Assembly: GCF_001310635.1 (NCBI RefSeq)
Contig: NZ_BAXR01000011.1
Location: 1 to 64,000 of the forward strand
Length of the DNA: 64,000 nt
Direction: 5' to 3'
Origin: Bacillus sp. JCM 19034
GTDB taxonomy: Bacteria > Bacillota > Bacilli > Bacillales > Bacillaceae_D
The position numbers and the translations under genes were made by a program. The notes beneath the pieces are model-generated. The model was not told the origin of the DNA, did not search any database, and saw only the letters and a list, made by a program, of their open reading frames with translations. Below, in pieces: positions 50,088-58,925 of the stretch. Position 1 is the first letter of the stretch. Each line of letters opens with the position of its first letter.

Positions 50088-50900
50088 GTGATTATTACAA
50101 CAGCTAGAAAACAAGTAGGTACACTAGCCGAACTAGTAAAAGTGATAAGTAATGATTTAAATGCGATTTCATTAACGCGTGACGATCGCTCAGTTGCAGC
50201 TCTAGTTCAAGAATTTGAAGATGATGTATTAGTTGTAGGAAAAGATCGATTAACCTTATATCCGAAAGATGGTGGCACACCTTTTTTCTATCATCCAAAT
50301 TCAGCGATGTTTCGTGTGAAGCAATTTGTAGCAACCAGCTATGACCCATTAGTTGAGGCAGGGAAAATGGAGAAAGGGATGAGCGTGCTCGATTGCACGT
50401 TAGGTTTGGCAGCTGATGCACTAGTAGCGAAAATTGCTGTTGGAAAAGAAGGCCATGTAACAGGAGTGGAAGCGAATCAACTATTAGCTTACCTTGTCCG
50501 TTACGGACTACAGCAATGGACCGATGGACCAAAGCTTCTGTTACATGCGATGAAAGAAATCGAAGTGATTCATCAATCTCATCTTACGTATTTACAAAGC
50601 TGTGAAGATCAAAGTGTTGATGTCATTTATTTTGATCCGATGTTTGAGGCAGATCTTGATTCGAAGGGGATTGCAGGGTTAAAAAGCTTTGCTGTTTATG
50701 ATGATTTAACAGATGAAGCTATTGAACAAGCGAAACGGGTCGCCCGAAAGCGGGTTGTTTTAAAAGATCATTATTTGAGTGAGCGATTTCACAAATTTCA
50801 TTTTCAAGTTCAAAAGCGACAGCATGCCATGTTTCATTACGGTTTTATTGAAAAAAAAGGTTTGAAAAAGCAAAAATCAGGAGAAGATGATGAAAGATAA
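50088..50900 (+). CDS. class I SAM-dependent methyltransferase, RsmJ-like
   Basis: About 270 residues. SAM-binding region VLDCTLGLAADALVAKIAVG with following VTGVEANQLLAYLVRYGL. A DxPMF-type motif, IYFDPMFEADLDSK, matches that of RsmJ (16S rRNA G1516 N2-methyltransferase of enterobacteria), so an rRNA or other RNA guanine-N2 target is plausible but not shown. N-terminal portion with RDDRSVAALVQEF is less familiar. GTG 50088 lies seven bases after AAAGGTGAG; the frame stays open upstream into mutL but without a start site. Its end overlaps the miaA start by 14 bases. Confidence 0.8.
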   Translation: MIITTARKQVGTLAELVKVISNDLNAISLTRDDRSVAALVQEFEDDVLVVGKDRLTLYPKDGGTPFFYHPNSAMFRVKQFVATSYDPLVEAGKMEKGMSVLDCTLGLAADALVAKIAVGKEGHVTGVEANQLLAYLVRYGLQQWTDGPKLLLHAMKEIEVIHQSHLTYLQSCEDQSVDVIYFDPMFEADLDSKGIAGLKSFAVYDDLTDEAIEQAKRVARKRVVLKDHYLSERFHKFHFQVQKRQHAMFHYGFIEKKGLKKQKSGEDDER

Positions 50901-51861
50901 ATTACTGGTGATCGTTGGACCAACAGCTGTAGGAAAAACAGCACTAAGTATTGAACTTGCTAAGCGGTATCATGGAGAAATTATAAGTGGCGATTCAATG
51001 CAAGTATATAAGGGTATGGACATCGGAACAGCTAAAGCGACTGTTGAGGAACAGCAAGGAATACCACATCATCTAATTGATATAAAGAATCCGACAGAGC
51101 CTTATTCTGTCGCTGATTTCCAATCTGCTGCGATGCCATTTATTACGACGATTAACAACAAGAAGAAGGTGCCGATCTTAGTCGGTGGAACAGGATTATA
51201 CGTCAATGCTGTTATCCATCAATATGAACTACATAAAAAACAAGGGGATAATGATCTTCGTCATAAGCTTGAACAACTAGCCGTAGAAAACGGATCAATG
51301 CATGTGTATAAACTCCTACAAGAGGCTGATCCAGTCAGTGCTAAACAAATTCATCCGAATAATGTGAGAAGAGTGATTCGAGCACTTGAACTAACGAAAG
51401 TGACCGGTATCCCCTTTTCTGAGCAGCAAAAGGAAGAAGAAATGGAAAGTCCGTATGATCTAGTGTATCTAGCTTTAACGATGGATCGTGATCAATTGTA
51501 CGAACGGATAAACAAACGAGTGGATTTAATGATGGAGCAAGGCTTATTGGAAGAGGTAACACGTTTGTATCGTCAAGGTATACAAAATTGCCAGTCTGTA
51601 CAAGCAATCGGCTATAAAGAGCTGTATCAGTATTTAGATGGTGAGATCTCATTAGAAGCAGCCATTGATCTGTTAAAGAAAAATTCCCGACATTATGCCA
51701 AAAGACAGCTAACATGGTTTCGCAATAAAACGGATGCAACCTGGTTTGATATGTCAAATGGACTAAATTCTCATGTTTTTTTGGAAATTTGCCAATTCAT
51801 TGAAGGAAACTGGCCACAAATGGCGAAATATAGAGATAGTCAATTAGAGGAGGAGTCCTGA
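50887..51861 (+). CDS. miaA: tRNA dimethylallyltransferase MiaA
   Basis: Transfers a dimethylallyl group to A37 of tRNAs reading UNN codons; its product is the substrate of MiaB. 324 residues. P-loop [32 protein letters not shown], the HHLIDI motif, [12 protein letters not shown], and [16 protein letters not shown] at 50887 with AGGAGAAG upstream leaves a one-codon ambiguity. The stop overlaps the hfq ATG by one base, the conserved miaA-hfq pair. Confidence 0.96.
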   Translation: MMKDKLLVIVGPTAVGKTALSIELAKRYHGEIISGDSMQVYKGMDIGTAKATVEEQQGIPHHLIDIKNPTEPYSVADFQSAAMPFITTINNKKKVPILVGGTGLYVNAVIHQYELHKKQGDNDLRHKLEQLAVENGSMHVYKLLQEADPVSAKQIHPNNVRRVIRALELTKVTGIPFSEQQKEEEMESPYDLVYLALTMDRDQLYERINKRVDLMMEQGLLEEVTRLYRQGIQNCQSVQAIGYKELYQYLDGEISLEAAIDLLKKNSRHYAKRQLTWFRNKTDATWFDMSNGLNSHVFLEICQFIEGNWPQMAKYRDSQLEEES

Positions 51862-52097
51862 TGAAACAACAACCTGTCAATATTCAAGATCAATTTTTGA
51901 ATCAACTACGTAAAGAAAATATCCCTGTTACAATTTTCTTAACGAATGGCTTTCAAATTCGTGGACTTGTGAAAGGGTTTGACAACTTTACTGTTATCGT
52001 CGAATCAGAAGGTAAACAACAGCTAGTATTTAAGCACGCCATTTCGACGTTTGCTCCACAGCGAAATGTTCAACTTAAATCTGAGACTGTGGAATAA
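51861..52097 (+). CDS. hfq: RNA chaperone Hfq
   Basis: 78-residue Sm-like protein; forms a hexamer that binds A/U-rich RNA. Sm1 ([39 protein letters not shown]-terminal QDQFLN on the proximal face) and Sm2 with the family motif in [12 protein letters not shown] 51861 is coupled to miaA. Terminator follows. Confidence 0.97.
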   Translation: MKQQPVNIQDQFLNQLRKENIPVTIFLTNGFQIRGLVKGFDNFTVIVESEGKQQLVFKHAISTFAPQRNVQLKSETVE

Positions 52098-52122
52098 GCA
52101 AAGCTTTAAGTGAAGGCTCGTC

Positions 52123-52168
52123 AAAAAGCAACTAGCTAGTGCCTACAGGCAGAGTTAGTTGCTTTTTT
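52123..52168. terminator. bidirectional terminator between hfq and the convergent integrase-like gene
   Basis: AAAAAGCAACTAGCT (52123-52137) pairs with AGTTAGTTGCTTTTT (52153-52167), with an inner TGCCT / GGCA helix. T runs flank both sides, so it can stop transcripts from both directions. The stop codon of the reverse-strand gene (52155-52157) lies in its right arm. Confidence 0.9.
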
Positions 52169-53126
52169 GTGCGTTACTTAAGGTGTTCGTTGTTTGAATA
52201 AACCGCTGCAACGATTGTTCAGATGTATAGCCGTTAGTTAACTTTAGTTGCTCGATTGATGCTTCAGTAACGAGCTTTCGAAGGATCGCCGTATTACGTA
52301 ACGTTTGTGCTGAAATGCCCTTTCGTAGCCGTGCTCTTTTCACTTCTAGACGAAGCATTTTTTGTATCGCGATCATCGTTATTCGTTTCGGTGTTTGGTC
52401 AGCATAGGACCAATGATACGTTTTCCTTTGAAAATCAAAGGCAACAAAAAATGGGTCATGACTATGAAAGGCTGGTCGAACTGGCTCTGGGATCGTTTTA
52501 ATATAATCAAAAAATAGAGATACAACTTGTTTAGAAAGAGGTACGGTTCGCTTTTCTCCTTTACTATCATATAAATGAAGCTGATTCAAATGAAAATGAA
52601 CGTCTTTCATACTAAGCTTGGCTACTTCTTGTAGCGTTAGGCCATAATGTAAAAATAAACGTACGATACATTCATTACGAGCTTGATAATAAGGAAATGT
52701 TTCAGATTGCTTTTCAGACAACCCATATGTTGATTGCAACGAACGTAACAATTGATGTTCTTCCTTTATGGTGATCCATTCAGAAGGAGACAATGGTTCA
52801 ACCGTTAACTCAGGTGGTTCTATAAGATTAATGGCTCTTAACTCTGTTTGTCCCCTATCTTTTTGAAATCGGGCAACCTGCTTTAAGACGGTATGAATCC
52901 GTTTAATCGTTCGAATATGATAACCTCTTTTAAATTGTAAATCGTAGAAAAAGAACTCTAATTCGTCCTTCGTTAAAGACCATCTTCCGTTACAATTCTG
53001 TTTGACCCATTTATGGAAGTCGAGTAAATCATACATATAGCGTTTAATGGTAGTTTCTTTTCTTCCTTTAAACGATAAATCGTTTAAGTAGGCTTGAATA
53101 ATTAGAGGCAATGGTTCAATCATCAT
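52155..53126 (-). CDS. tyrosine recombinase-like protein lacking catalytic residues
   Basis: About 323 residues. The N-terminal SAM-like core-binding domain (IIQAYLNDLSFKGRKETTIKRYMYDL; about 10-100) is followed by a catalytic-type fold. The active-site positions are changed. The usual GLR motif reads GLTLQEVAKLS, so Arg I is Thr. The HxLRH motif reads AQTLRNT, keeping the Arg but losing both His. The region of the nucleophilic Tyr reads SLQRFIQT, with Phe where Tyr is expected. The frame is intact and the fold conserved, so this looks like a maintained DNA-binding protein without strand-transfer activity. Start: ATG 53126 has AAAGG six bases upstream. The longer form from 53156 lacks a proper site. 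Convergent with hfq, divergent from spoVK. Confidence 0.8.
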   Translation of the reverse strand: MMIEPLPLIIQAYLNDLSFKGRKETTIKRYMYDLLDFHKWVKQNCNGRWSLTKDELEFFFYDLQFKRGYHIRTIKRIHTVLKQVARFQKDRGQTELRAINLIEPPELTVEPLSPSEWITIKEEHQLLRSLQSTYGLSEKQSETFPYYQARNECIVRLFLHYGLTLQEVAKLSMKDVHFHLNQLHLYDSKGEKRTVPLSKQVVSLFFDYIKTIPEPVRPAFHSHDPFFVAFDFQRKTYHWSYADQTPKRITMIAIQKMLRLEVKRARLRKGISAQTLRNTAILRKLVTEASIEQLKLTNGYTSEQSLQRFIQTTNTLSNAQKSN

Positions 53127-53364
53127 TTTCATCCTTTCTTTGAAAATTCGGCTCAAGTCTTTCTCTTAGTCTAGAAGTGCCTATTAAAAAAATCAATAGT
53201 GTTTCGCTCATATTAATGCTCTGATATCAGATGATTAGAGTTAATCTTCAAGTCATTCTTTTACAGGAATTTGAGTATGATGGAACAGAATAGGCGAATG
53301 TCTCATATAGTGTTATATAGATATAGTTGTGGTCTGTCGGTTTAACAGCAAAGGGGTGAAGGTG

Positions 53365-54311
53365 ATGAATAACCCAACGTATGTGAGGAAGAAGGGACGA
53401 ATAAATGTAGTATTAACAAAAAAGCAAGATGAGCTTGATGATGAACTACTCTTTCAACAGGAAGGATCGGAAATAGAGCATGATGTATTGGTAAGATTTG
53501 AAAAAGAGTTGGCCGAGTATGTAGGATTAGAAGAAATCAAACGTCTTGTGAAGGAAATTTATGCATGGTTATATATTAATGAGCGACGGGAAAAGGAAGG
53601 GCTTAAGGTGACGAAACAAGCCCTTCATATGATCTTTAAAGGCAATCCCGGTACAGGTAAAACGACTGTCGCTCGCTTGATTGCTTCTTTTTTGCATGAA
53701 ATGGGGGTTCTTTCAAAAGGTCATTTTCTTGAAGTTGAGCGTGCGGATTTAGTCGGTGAATATATCGGTCATACTGCACAAAAAACTCGTGAAGTTTTGA
53801 AAAAGGCTCATGGAGGAGTTTTGTTCATTGATGAAGCTTATTCACTTGCACGTGGTGGTGAAAAGGATTTTGGAAAAGAAGCAATCGATACTCTTGTTAA
53901 GGCAATGGAGGATCACCAGCATGATTTTGTTTTAATATTAGCTGGCTATTCACGAGAAATGGACTATTTTTGTCACTTAATCCAGGGTTACCGTCACGAT
54001 TTCCCATTGCAATTGATTTTCCTAATTATTCAACGAATCAATTAATGGAAATGGTTCGACGGATGTTACAGGAGCGTGAATATGTTTTAACAGATGATGC
54101 ACAAAATCATATAAGAGATCACTTACAAAGGATTAGAAGTGAAAATCAAGGGACATTTAGCAATGGACGCTATATTCGTAATATGATCGAAGAAGCGATT
54201 CGAATTCAAGCAGTACGTCTTTTAAGAGACGAGACGTTCGATAAAGAATCACTTGTTACAATTAAACGATCTGATTTGCAGTTTCATACTTCTCATGTAA
54301 AGGTCACATAA
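53365..54311 (+). CDS. spoVK: stage V sporulation protein K, one frame break
   Basis: AAA+ ATPase of the CbbX/SpoVK type, required for spore maturation. Walker A GNPGTGKTT, Walker B GVLFIDEAYSLARGG, and ILAGYSREMDYFLSLNPGLPSRF once repaired, with the sensor/Arg-finger region in RFPIAIDFPNYS. Break in the T run 53967-53971 (five for six). About 316 residues. ATG 53365 after AAGGGGTGAAGGTG. Precedes hflX as in B. subtilis; expected to be expressed in the mother cell, though I found no clear sigma-E promoter. Confidence 0.93.
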
Positions 54312-54317
54312 TAAAAT

Positions 54318-54360
54318 AGTGGATGTGTCGATTGACGTTTGACACATCCACTTTCAATTT
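54318..54360 (+). terminator. hairpin terminator after spoVK
   Basis: Perfect 12-bp stem AGTGGATGTGTC (54318-54329) / GACACATCCACT (54341-54352). The T tract is interrupted (TTCAATTT). Confidence 0.75.
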
Positions 54361-54403
54361 GGCCCAGTGACGTGATATGATGTAGAAGAATTTACGGAAA
54401 GGT

Positions 54404-55687
54404 GTGGCTCGTTTGGAAGAATTATTGAAACATGAGAAAGAACGGGTAATACTCATTGGTTGTCAAACAGACCAAGACGATGAGCATTTCCACTATTCAA
54501 TGGAAGAGCTGAAGAAGTTAGTAGAGACAGCCCAAGGAACAGTTATTGCAACTATGACGCAAAAGCGTCAAAAGGTCGAACCTTCAACATATATCGGAAA
54601 AGGGAAAATAGATGAGTTACTTACGTTTCTTGAAGAAACAGAAGTTGATTTAATTGTATTTAATGATGAGCTGACACCGAGTCAAATACGCAATGTCCAT
54701 ACTCGGACGAAAAAAACCGTCATCGATCGAACACAGCTCATATTAGATATATTTGCTGCCCGTGCTCAATCAAGGGAAGGGAAGTTACAGGTTGAGCTAG
54801 CTCAGCTTTCTTATTTGTTGCCGCGCTTAGCAGGACAAGGACTAGCTTTATCGCGTCAAGGTGGTGGAATTGGAGCAAAAGGTCCGGGAGAAACGAAGCT
54901 AGAATCTGACCGTCGTCATATTCGGAGAAGAATGGACGAGATTAAGGCACAGCTTGAGGTAATCGTTGGTCACAGAGAACGTTACCGCAAGCGGAGAAAA
55001 CGAAATGAGACGCTGCAAATAGCCATTGTTGGATATACAAATGCGGGGAAATCAACGTTGTTAAATCGTTTAGCAGATGCTGAAACATTTGAGGAAAATC
55101 AATTGTTTGCAACATTAGATCCGACGACTAGAAAGTGTTCATTACCAAACGGATTAACTGTTCTTCTCTCTGACACCGTTGGTTTCATACAAGACTTACC
55201 GACAACACTTATCGCGGCGTTTCGTTCGACTTTGGAAGAATTAGTAGAAGCTGATCTATTATTGCATGTTGTTGATTGTTCAAATCATGATTATGTTCAG
55301 CATGAAGTAACCGTCAAACAGTTAATTCAGGAACTCGGAGCACAACAAATCCCTGAGCTTGTCGTTTATAATAAAAGCGATCAAAAAATGGACGCATTTG
55401 TCCCAGCTTATCATGTAGACTCAATTGAAATTTCAGCGTTTGAACGTAACGATATTGAAGCGTTAAAAACGGCAATCGAAGAAAAGTTGATTGAACAAAT
55501 GACACCATATAAAGTTTATATTGAGGCAAACGAAGGCAAGTTATTAGCGACATGCAAAAAGTCGTCAGTTGTTCAAAAGATTGAATGGGATGAGGAAAAT
55601 GAGTTCTACAATGTAAACGGATTTGTATTAGCTGAAACGGCGATAGGTCAAGAGCTAATGAAACGAATGAAGGAAGAGGAAAATTAG
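54404..55687 (+). CDS. hflX: GTPase HflX
   Basis: Ribosome-associated GTPase that splits stalled 70S ribosomes. 427 residues. N-terminal HflX domain with YIGKGKIDELL, VIFNDELTPSQ-like text, LVELAQLSYLLPRL and GGGIGAKGPGETKLESDRRHIRRRM; G domain with G1 GYTNAGKSTLL, G3 DTVGF and G4 NKSD. Start is either GTG 54404 or TTG 54413; AAAGGTG at about 54398-54404 fits the TTG better. Followed after one base by ynbB. Confidence 0.94.
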   Translation: MARLEELLKHEKERVILIGCQTDQDDEHFHYSMEELKKLVETAQGTVIATMTQKRQKVEPSTYIGKGKIDELLTFLEETEVDLIVFNDELTPSQIRNVHTRTKKTVIDRTQLILDIFAARAQSREGKLQVELAQLSYLLPRLAGQGLALSRQGGGIGAKGPGETKLESDRRHIRRRMDEIKAQLEVIVGHRERYRKRRKRNETLQIAIVGYTNAGKSTLLNRLADAETFEENQLFATLDPTTRKCSLPNGLTVLLSDTVGFIQDLPTTLIAAFRSTLEELVEADLLLHVVDCSNHDYVQHEVTVKQLIQELGAQQIPELVVYNKSDQKMDAFVPAYHVDSIEISAFERNDIEALKTAIEEKLIEQMTPYKVYIEANEGKLLATCKKSSVVQKIEWDEENEFYNVNGFVLAETAIGQELMKRMKEEEN

Positions 55688-55688
55688 T

Positions 55689-56933
55689 ATGTTACAGTTA
55701 AAGCATCAAGACGAAATAAATCAATTAACGCAAGAGGTTGACCTCCAAATCGAACAGATTCACAAGGAAATTGAACAAATTGCCTTATTGAATCAAGCAA
55801 AGGTTATGAAAGCATTTAAAAAGCATCAAGTTTCTGATTTTCATTTTACGCCTTCAACAGGCTATGGATATGATGATGCCGGTCGTGATACATTAGAGCA
55901 AGTCTATGCAGAAGTTTTTGGCGGTGAGGCAGCTCTTGTACGGCCACAAATTATTTCCGGTACACACGCTATTGCGGTAGCTTTGTTTGGTGTTTTACGA
56001 CCTGGTGATGAGTTGCTTTACATAACTGGTAAGCCATATGATACGCTTGAGGAAATTGTCGGAATCCGTGGTAATGGCAATGGTTCATTAAAGGAATTTC
56101 AAATTGACTATGATGCAATTCCGTTACGTTCTGATGGTTGGATTGACGAAGATGCAATCAAACAGGCAATTACACCAAGAACAAAGATGATTGGTATTCA
56201 GCGTTCTAAAGGGTATAGTGATCGGAGCTCTTTTACTATTGATGAGATTGAGAGAATGATTCGTTTTGTACGTGAGCTAAAAGCGGATCTAGTTGTGTTT
56301 ATAGATAACTGCTACGGTGAATTTGTTGAGGCAAAGGAGCCAACAGATGTTGGAGCCGATTTAATAGCAGGCTCTTTGATCAAAAATCCTGGTGGTGGGA
56401 TCGCAAAAACAGGCGGATATATTGTCGGTAAGAAAGAGCTTGTTGAATTAGCTTCTTATCGATTAGCTGCTCCGGGAATTGGAACGGAGGGTGGTGCAAG
56501 CTTATATAGTTTACTGGAAATGTATCAAGGCTTTTTCTTAGCACCACATGTTGTTTCGCAATCATTAAAAGGTGCTGTCTTTACCGCTTGTTTATTAGAA
56601 AAGTTAGGCATGAGCTCATCACCAAAATGGAATGAAAAACGAACGGATTTGATTCAATCAGTTCGCTTTCCAACATCTGAAAAAATGGTTGCCTTCTGCC
56701 AAGCGATTCAAGCTGCTTCTCCAATTAACGCCCATGTAGTACCGCAGCCGAGTCCGATGCCTGGTTATGAAGACGACGTCATAATGGCAGCAGGTACGTT
56801 TATTCAAGGGGCAAGTATCGAATTAACGGCAGATGGGCCGATACGAGAGCCATATATTGCCTACGTACAAGGTGGGTTAACTTACGAGCACGTGAAAATT
56901 GCCGTGTTACAAGCATTAGATTCGATCTTGTAA
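55689..56933 (+). CDS. ynbB: YnbB, methionine gamma-lyase-like PLP enzyme
   Basis: 414-residue pyridoxal-phosphate enzyme of the aluminum-resistance/YnbB group. STGYGYDDAGRDTLEQVYAEVFGGEAALVRPQ-type N-terminal region, FIDNCYGEF, PLP-lysine in LIAGSLIKNPGGG (about residue 236), and the C-terminal ADGPIREPYIAYVQGGLTYEH. In B. subtilis ynbB is one of the genes needed for EF-P modification, which connects it with ymfFHI in this window. ATG 55689, directly behind hflX. glnR, which follows ynbB in B. subtilis, is missing. Confidence 0.92.
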   Translation: MLQLKHQDEINQLTQEVDLQIEQIHKEIEQIALLNQAKVMKAFKKHQVSDFHFTPSTGYGYDDAGRDTLEQVYAEVFGGEAALVRPQIISGTHAIAVALFGVLRPGDELLYITGKPYDTLEEIVGIRGNGNGSLKEFQIDYDAIPLRSDGWIDEDAIKQAITPRTKMIGIQRSKGYSDRSSFTIDEIERMIRFVRELKADLVVFIDNCYGEFVEAKEPTDVGADLIAGSLIKNPGGGIAKTGGYIVGKKELVELASYRLAAPGIGTEGGASLYSLLEMYQGFFLAPHVVSQSLKGAVFTACLLEKLGMSSSPKWNEKRTDLIQSVRFPTSEKMVAFCQAIQAASPINAHVVPQPSPMPGYEDDVIMAAGTFIQGASIELTADGPIREPYIAYVQGGLTYEHVKIAVLQALDSIL

Positions 56934-56945
56934 AAGGAACATTCG

Positions 56946-56974
56946 TTGACTTGTTTGCGACAATCTAGTAATAT
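56946..56974 (+). promoter_or_regulatory. sigma-A promoter of glnA
   Basis: TTGACT (56946-56951), 17 bases, TAATAT (56969-56974). It leaves a leader of about 119 bases before glnA. No GlnR/TnrA box of the TGTnAn7TnACA type is seen around it. Confidence 0.75.
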
Positions 56975-57040
56975 GAGAATGGATAACTATAGCAAAATTA
57001 TATCAATTAGATCACAAATTGAGATTAATAAAGATAGTCA

Positions 57041-57059
57041 AATAAGCTAAGCTTATTTT
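57041..57059. repeat. perfect palindrome in the glnA leader
   Basis: AAATAAGCT-A-AGCTTATTT, 9-bp perfect arms around one base, 41 bases before the glnA ATG. Too tight for a normal hairpin; it looks more like an operator for a dimeric regulator. Confidence 0.55.
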
Positions 57060-57099
57060 TCTTAATACAATTATTTTGTTGAAAGGGGACTACATATTA

Positions 57100-58449
57100 A
57101 TGGCAAAGTACACGAGAGAAGATATTTTGCAAATTGCTAAGGAAGATAATGTTCGATTTATTCGACTTCAGTTTAGCGATTTACTAGGTACGATTAAAAA
57201 TGTTGAAATACCAGTAGACCAATTACCAAAGGCACTTGATAACAAAATGATGTTTGACGGTTCTTCCATTGAAGGGTTTGTACGGATTGAAGAATCGGAT
57301 ATGTATTTGTATCCTGATCTAGATACGTGGGTTATTTTCCCATGGACTCCTGAAAAAGGTCGAGTTGCCCGTCTCATTTGTGATGTGTATCAACCAGGTA
57401 ATCCGGGCGAGGAACCACAACCGTTTGCAGGTGACCCGCGTGGCGTATTGAAGAAGGTTTTAAAAGAAGCAGAGAGAATGGGCTATACGAATTTTAATAT
57501 TGGACCTGAGCCTGAATTTTTCCTATTCAAAAATGATGAAAACGGTGAGCCGACTTTAAACTTGAACGATAAAGGTGGTTACTTTGATTTAGCACCGACT
57601 GACTTAGGTGAGAACTGTCGTCGTGATATCGTGTTAGAGCTTGAAGATATGGGCTTTGACATTGAGGCATCACACCATGAAGTTGCGCCAGGACAGCATG
57701 AAATTGACTTCAAATACGCTGATGCACTTACAGCTTGTGATAATATTCAAACGTTCAAACTAGTTGTTAAAACGATTGCTCGTAAGCACGGCTTACATGC
57801 AACCTTTATGCCAAAGCCTTTATTTGGCGTTAATGGATCAGGGATGCATTGTAATATGTCGCTGTTTACAAAAGAGGGAAATGCCTTTTTTGATGAGTCT
57901 ACAGAATCACAATTAAGTGAAACGGCTATGCAATTTTTAGCTGGTATTTTAGAGCATGCTGAAGCATTTACGGCGATTACCAACCCAATCGTAAATTCTT
58001 ACAAGCGCTTAGTACCAGGTTATGAAGCTCCTGTATATGTAGCATGGTCAATGCGTAATCGTAGTCCGTTGATTCGCATTCCGTCATCACGCGGTGTTAG
58101 TACACGAATTGAAGTAAGAAGCCCAGACCCAGCCGCGAATCCATATTTAGCAATGGCAGCAATGCTTGCAGCAGGTCTTGATGGAATTAAAAAGAAGAAA
58201 ACTCCACCACCTGCAACAGATCGAAATATTTATGTGATGAGTAAAGAAGAACGGATTGAGGAAGGAATTGCTGATCTTCCAGCTACTTTAAAAGAAGCGG
58301 TCGATAAGCTTATTCAGAATGATATTCTTGTACGGGCACTTGGCGAGCATATTATTGAAAATTTTGTGGAAGCAAAAGAAATCGAGTGGGATATGTTCCG
58401 CACGCAAGTCCATCAGTGGGAGCGCGATCAGTACTTAGAAGGTTATTAA
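57100..58449 (+). CDS. glnA: glutamine synthetase type I (alpha)
   Basis: Makes glutamine from glutamate, ammonia and ATP. 449 residues. [20 protein letters not shown] with the Arg of the AMP/feedback site of Bacillus [11 protein letters not shown], the metal-binding [29 protein letters not shown], and [15 protein letters not shown] (flap loop), then RIPSSRG. ATG 57100 after GAAAGGGGAC; the upstream in-frame codons precede the site. Own promoter. In B. subtilis GlnA works with the GlnR repressor encoded in front of it; here that gene is not in the locus. Confidence 0.98.
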   Translation: MAKYTREDILQIAKEDNVRFIRLQFSDLLGTIKNVEIPVDQLPKALDNKMMFDGSSIEGFVRIEESDMYLYPDLDTWVIFPWTPEKGRVARLICDVYQPGNPGEEPQPFAGDPRGVLKKVLKEAERMGYTNFNIGPEPEFFLFKNDENGEPTLNLNDKGGYFDLAPTDLGENCRRDIVLELEDMGFDIEASHHEVAPGQHEIDFKYADALTACDNIQTFKLVVKTIARKHGLHATFMPKPLFGVNGSGMHCNMSLFTKEGNAFFDESTESQLSETAMQFLAGILEHAEAFTAITNPIVNSYKRLVPGYEAPVYVAWSMRNRSPLIRIPSSRGVSTRIEVRSPDPAANPYLAMAAMLAAGLDGIKKKKTPPPATDRNIYVMSKEERIEEGIADLPATLKEAVDKLIQNDILVRALGEHIIENFVEAKEIEWDMFRTQVHQWERDQYLEGY

Positions 58450-58456
58450 TATCACG

Positions 58457-58495
58457 AACCCTTGGAGCTAAAGGCTTTGAGGGTTTACTTTCATT
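58457..58495 (+). terminator. hairpin terminator after glnA
   Basis: 12-bp stem AACCCTTGGAGC / GCTTTGAGGGTT including GU pairs, followed by TACTTTCATTTTT. Confidence 0.65.
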
Positions 58496-58499
58496 TTTA

Positions 58500-58770
58500 G
58501 GAAGATAAGTACTTTTATTTAGATTGTGCTGTGTGATTTCGAAATTTGCTCAGAAGCGTTCTACAATTCGCTTGCTAAGACCTAGAATTAACATCATTCG
58601 TATCGTTTGCTGATTATTCGTTCCAAGGATCTCCTTGATAGCTTTCAATTCAATTGATTTTAGGATGTGTTTAATGAATTTTGATAAGACACATGTGTTA
58701 TATCGTCTAATCTTCGAATCGAACGGTGTCTTTTCGAGGGAGAACTAATGGCTGTACGGATGGGGTGATG
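58500..58770. other. gap after glnA with a possible gene remnant on the minus strand
   Basis: No gene with a start site. On the minus strand from about 58742 down to TGA near 58556 a frame of some 62 codons stays open and reads protein-like text such as SIELKAIKEILGTNNQQTIR and MLILGLSKRIVERF, but it has no proper start or ribosome-binding site. It may be the tail of a lost gene; I cannot name it. Confidence 0.3.
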
Positions 58771-58772
58771 AA

Positions 58773-58803
58773 TAAAAAACGAGAGCTATGAAACTCTCGT
58801 TAA
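58773..58803 (-). terminator. terminator of the yjcZ-like gene (minus strand)
   Basis: AACGAGAG / CTCTCGTT; on the minus strand it is followed by TTTTTT, just past the stop of the small gene at 58812. Confidence 0.85.
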
Positions 58804-58811
58804 AAAAGATG

Positions 58812-58925
58812 TTAATAGGAATTCTTAACCATACTTGCTCCAATAATGATTAATAAAATGAACAAGACAACAATCAAAGCAAAATTATTATCTTTTTTGT
58901 AACCATATCCTGCTACATCACTCAT
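58812..58925 (-). CDS. YjcZ-family sporulation peptide
   Basis: 37-residue peptide, MSDVAGYGYKKDNNF followed by one membrane helix (ALIVVLFILLIIIGASMV) and KNSY. This is the small YjcZ/SscA-type pattern: Gly/Tyr-rich N-terminus, then FALIVVLFILLIIIGAS. Related peptides are made late in sporulation in bacilli. ATG 58925 has AAGGGGG eight bases upstream; longer in-frame readings lack a site. Terminator follows. Confidence 0.85.
   Translation of the reverse strand: MSDVAGYGYKKDNNFALIVVLFILLIIIGASMVKNSY

Noticed and set aside
50104..50532. 142-codon minus-strand frame opposite the RsmJ-like gene
   Set aside because: Leu/His-rich antisense shadow of a conserved gene.
7381..53971. Programmed ribosomal frameshifting as the cause of the many frame breaks
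   Set aside because: The sites share no slippery heptamer plus structure, and the same genes are read in one frame in other bacilli. Single-base homopolymer errors explain nearly all of them.
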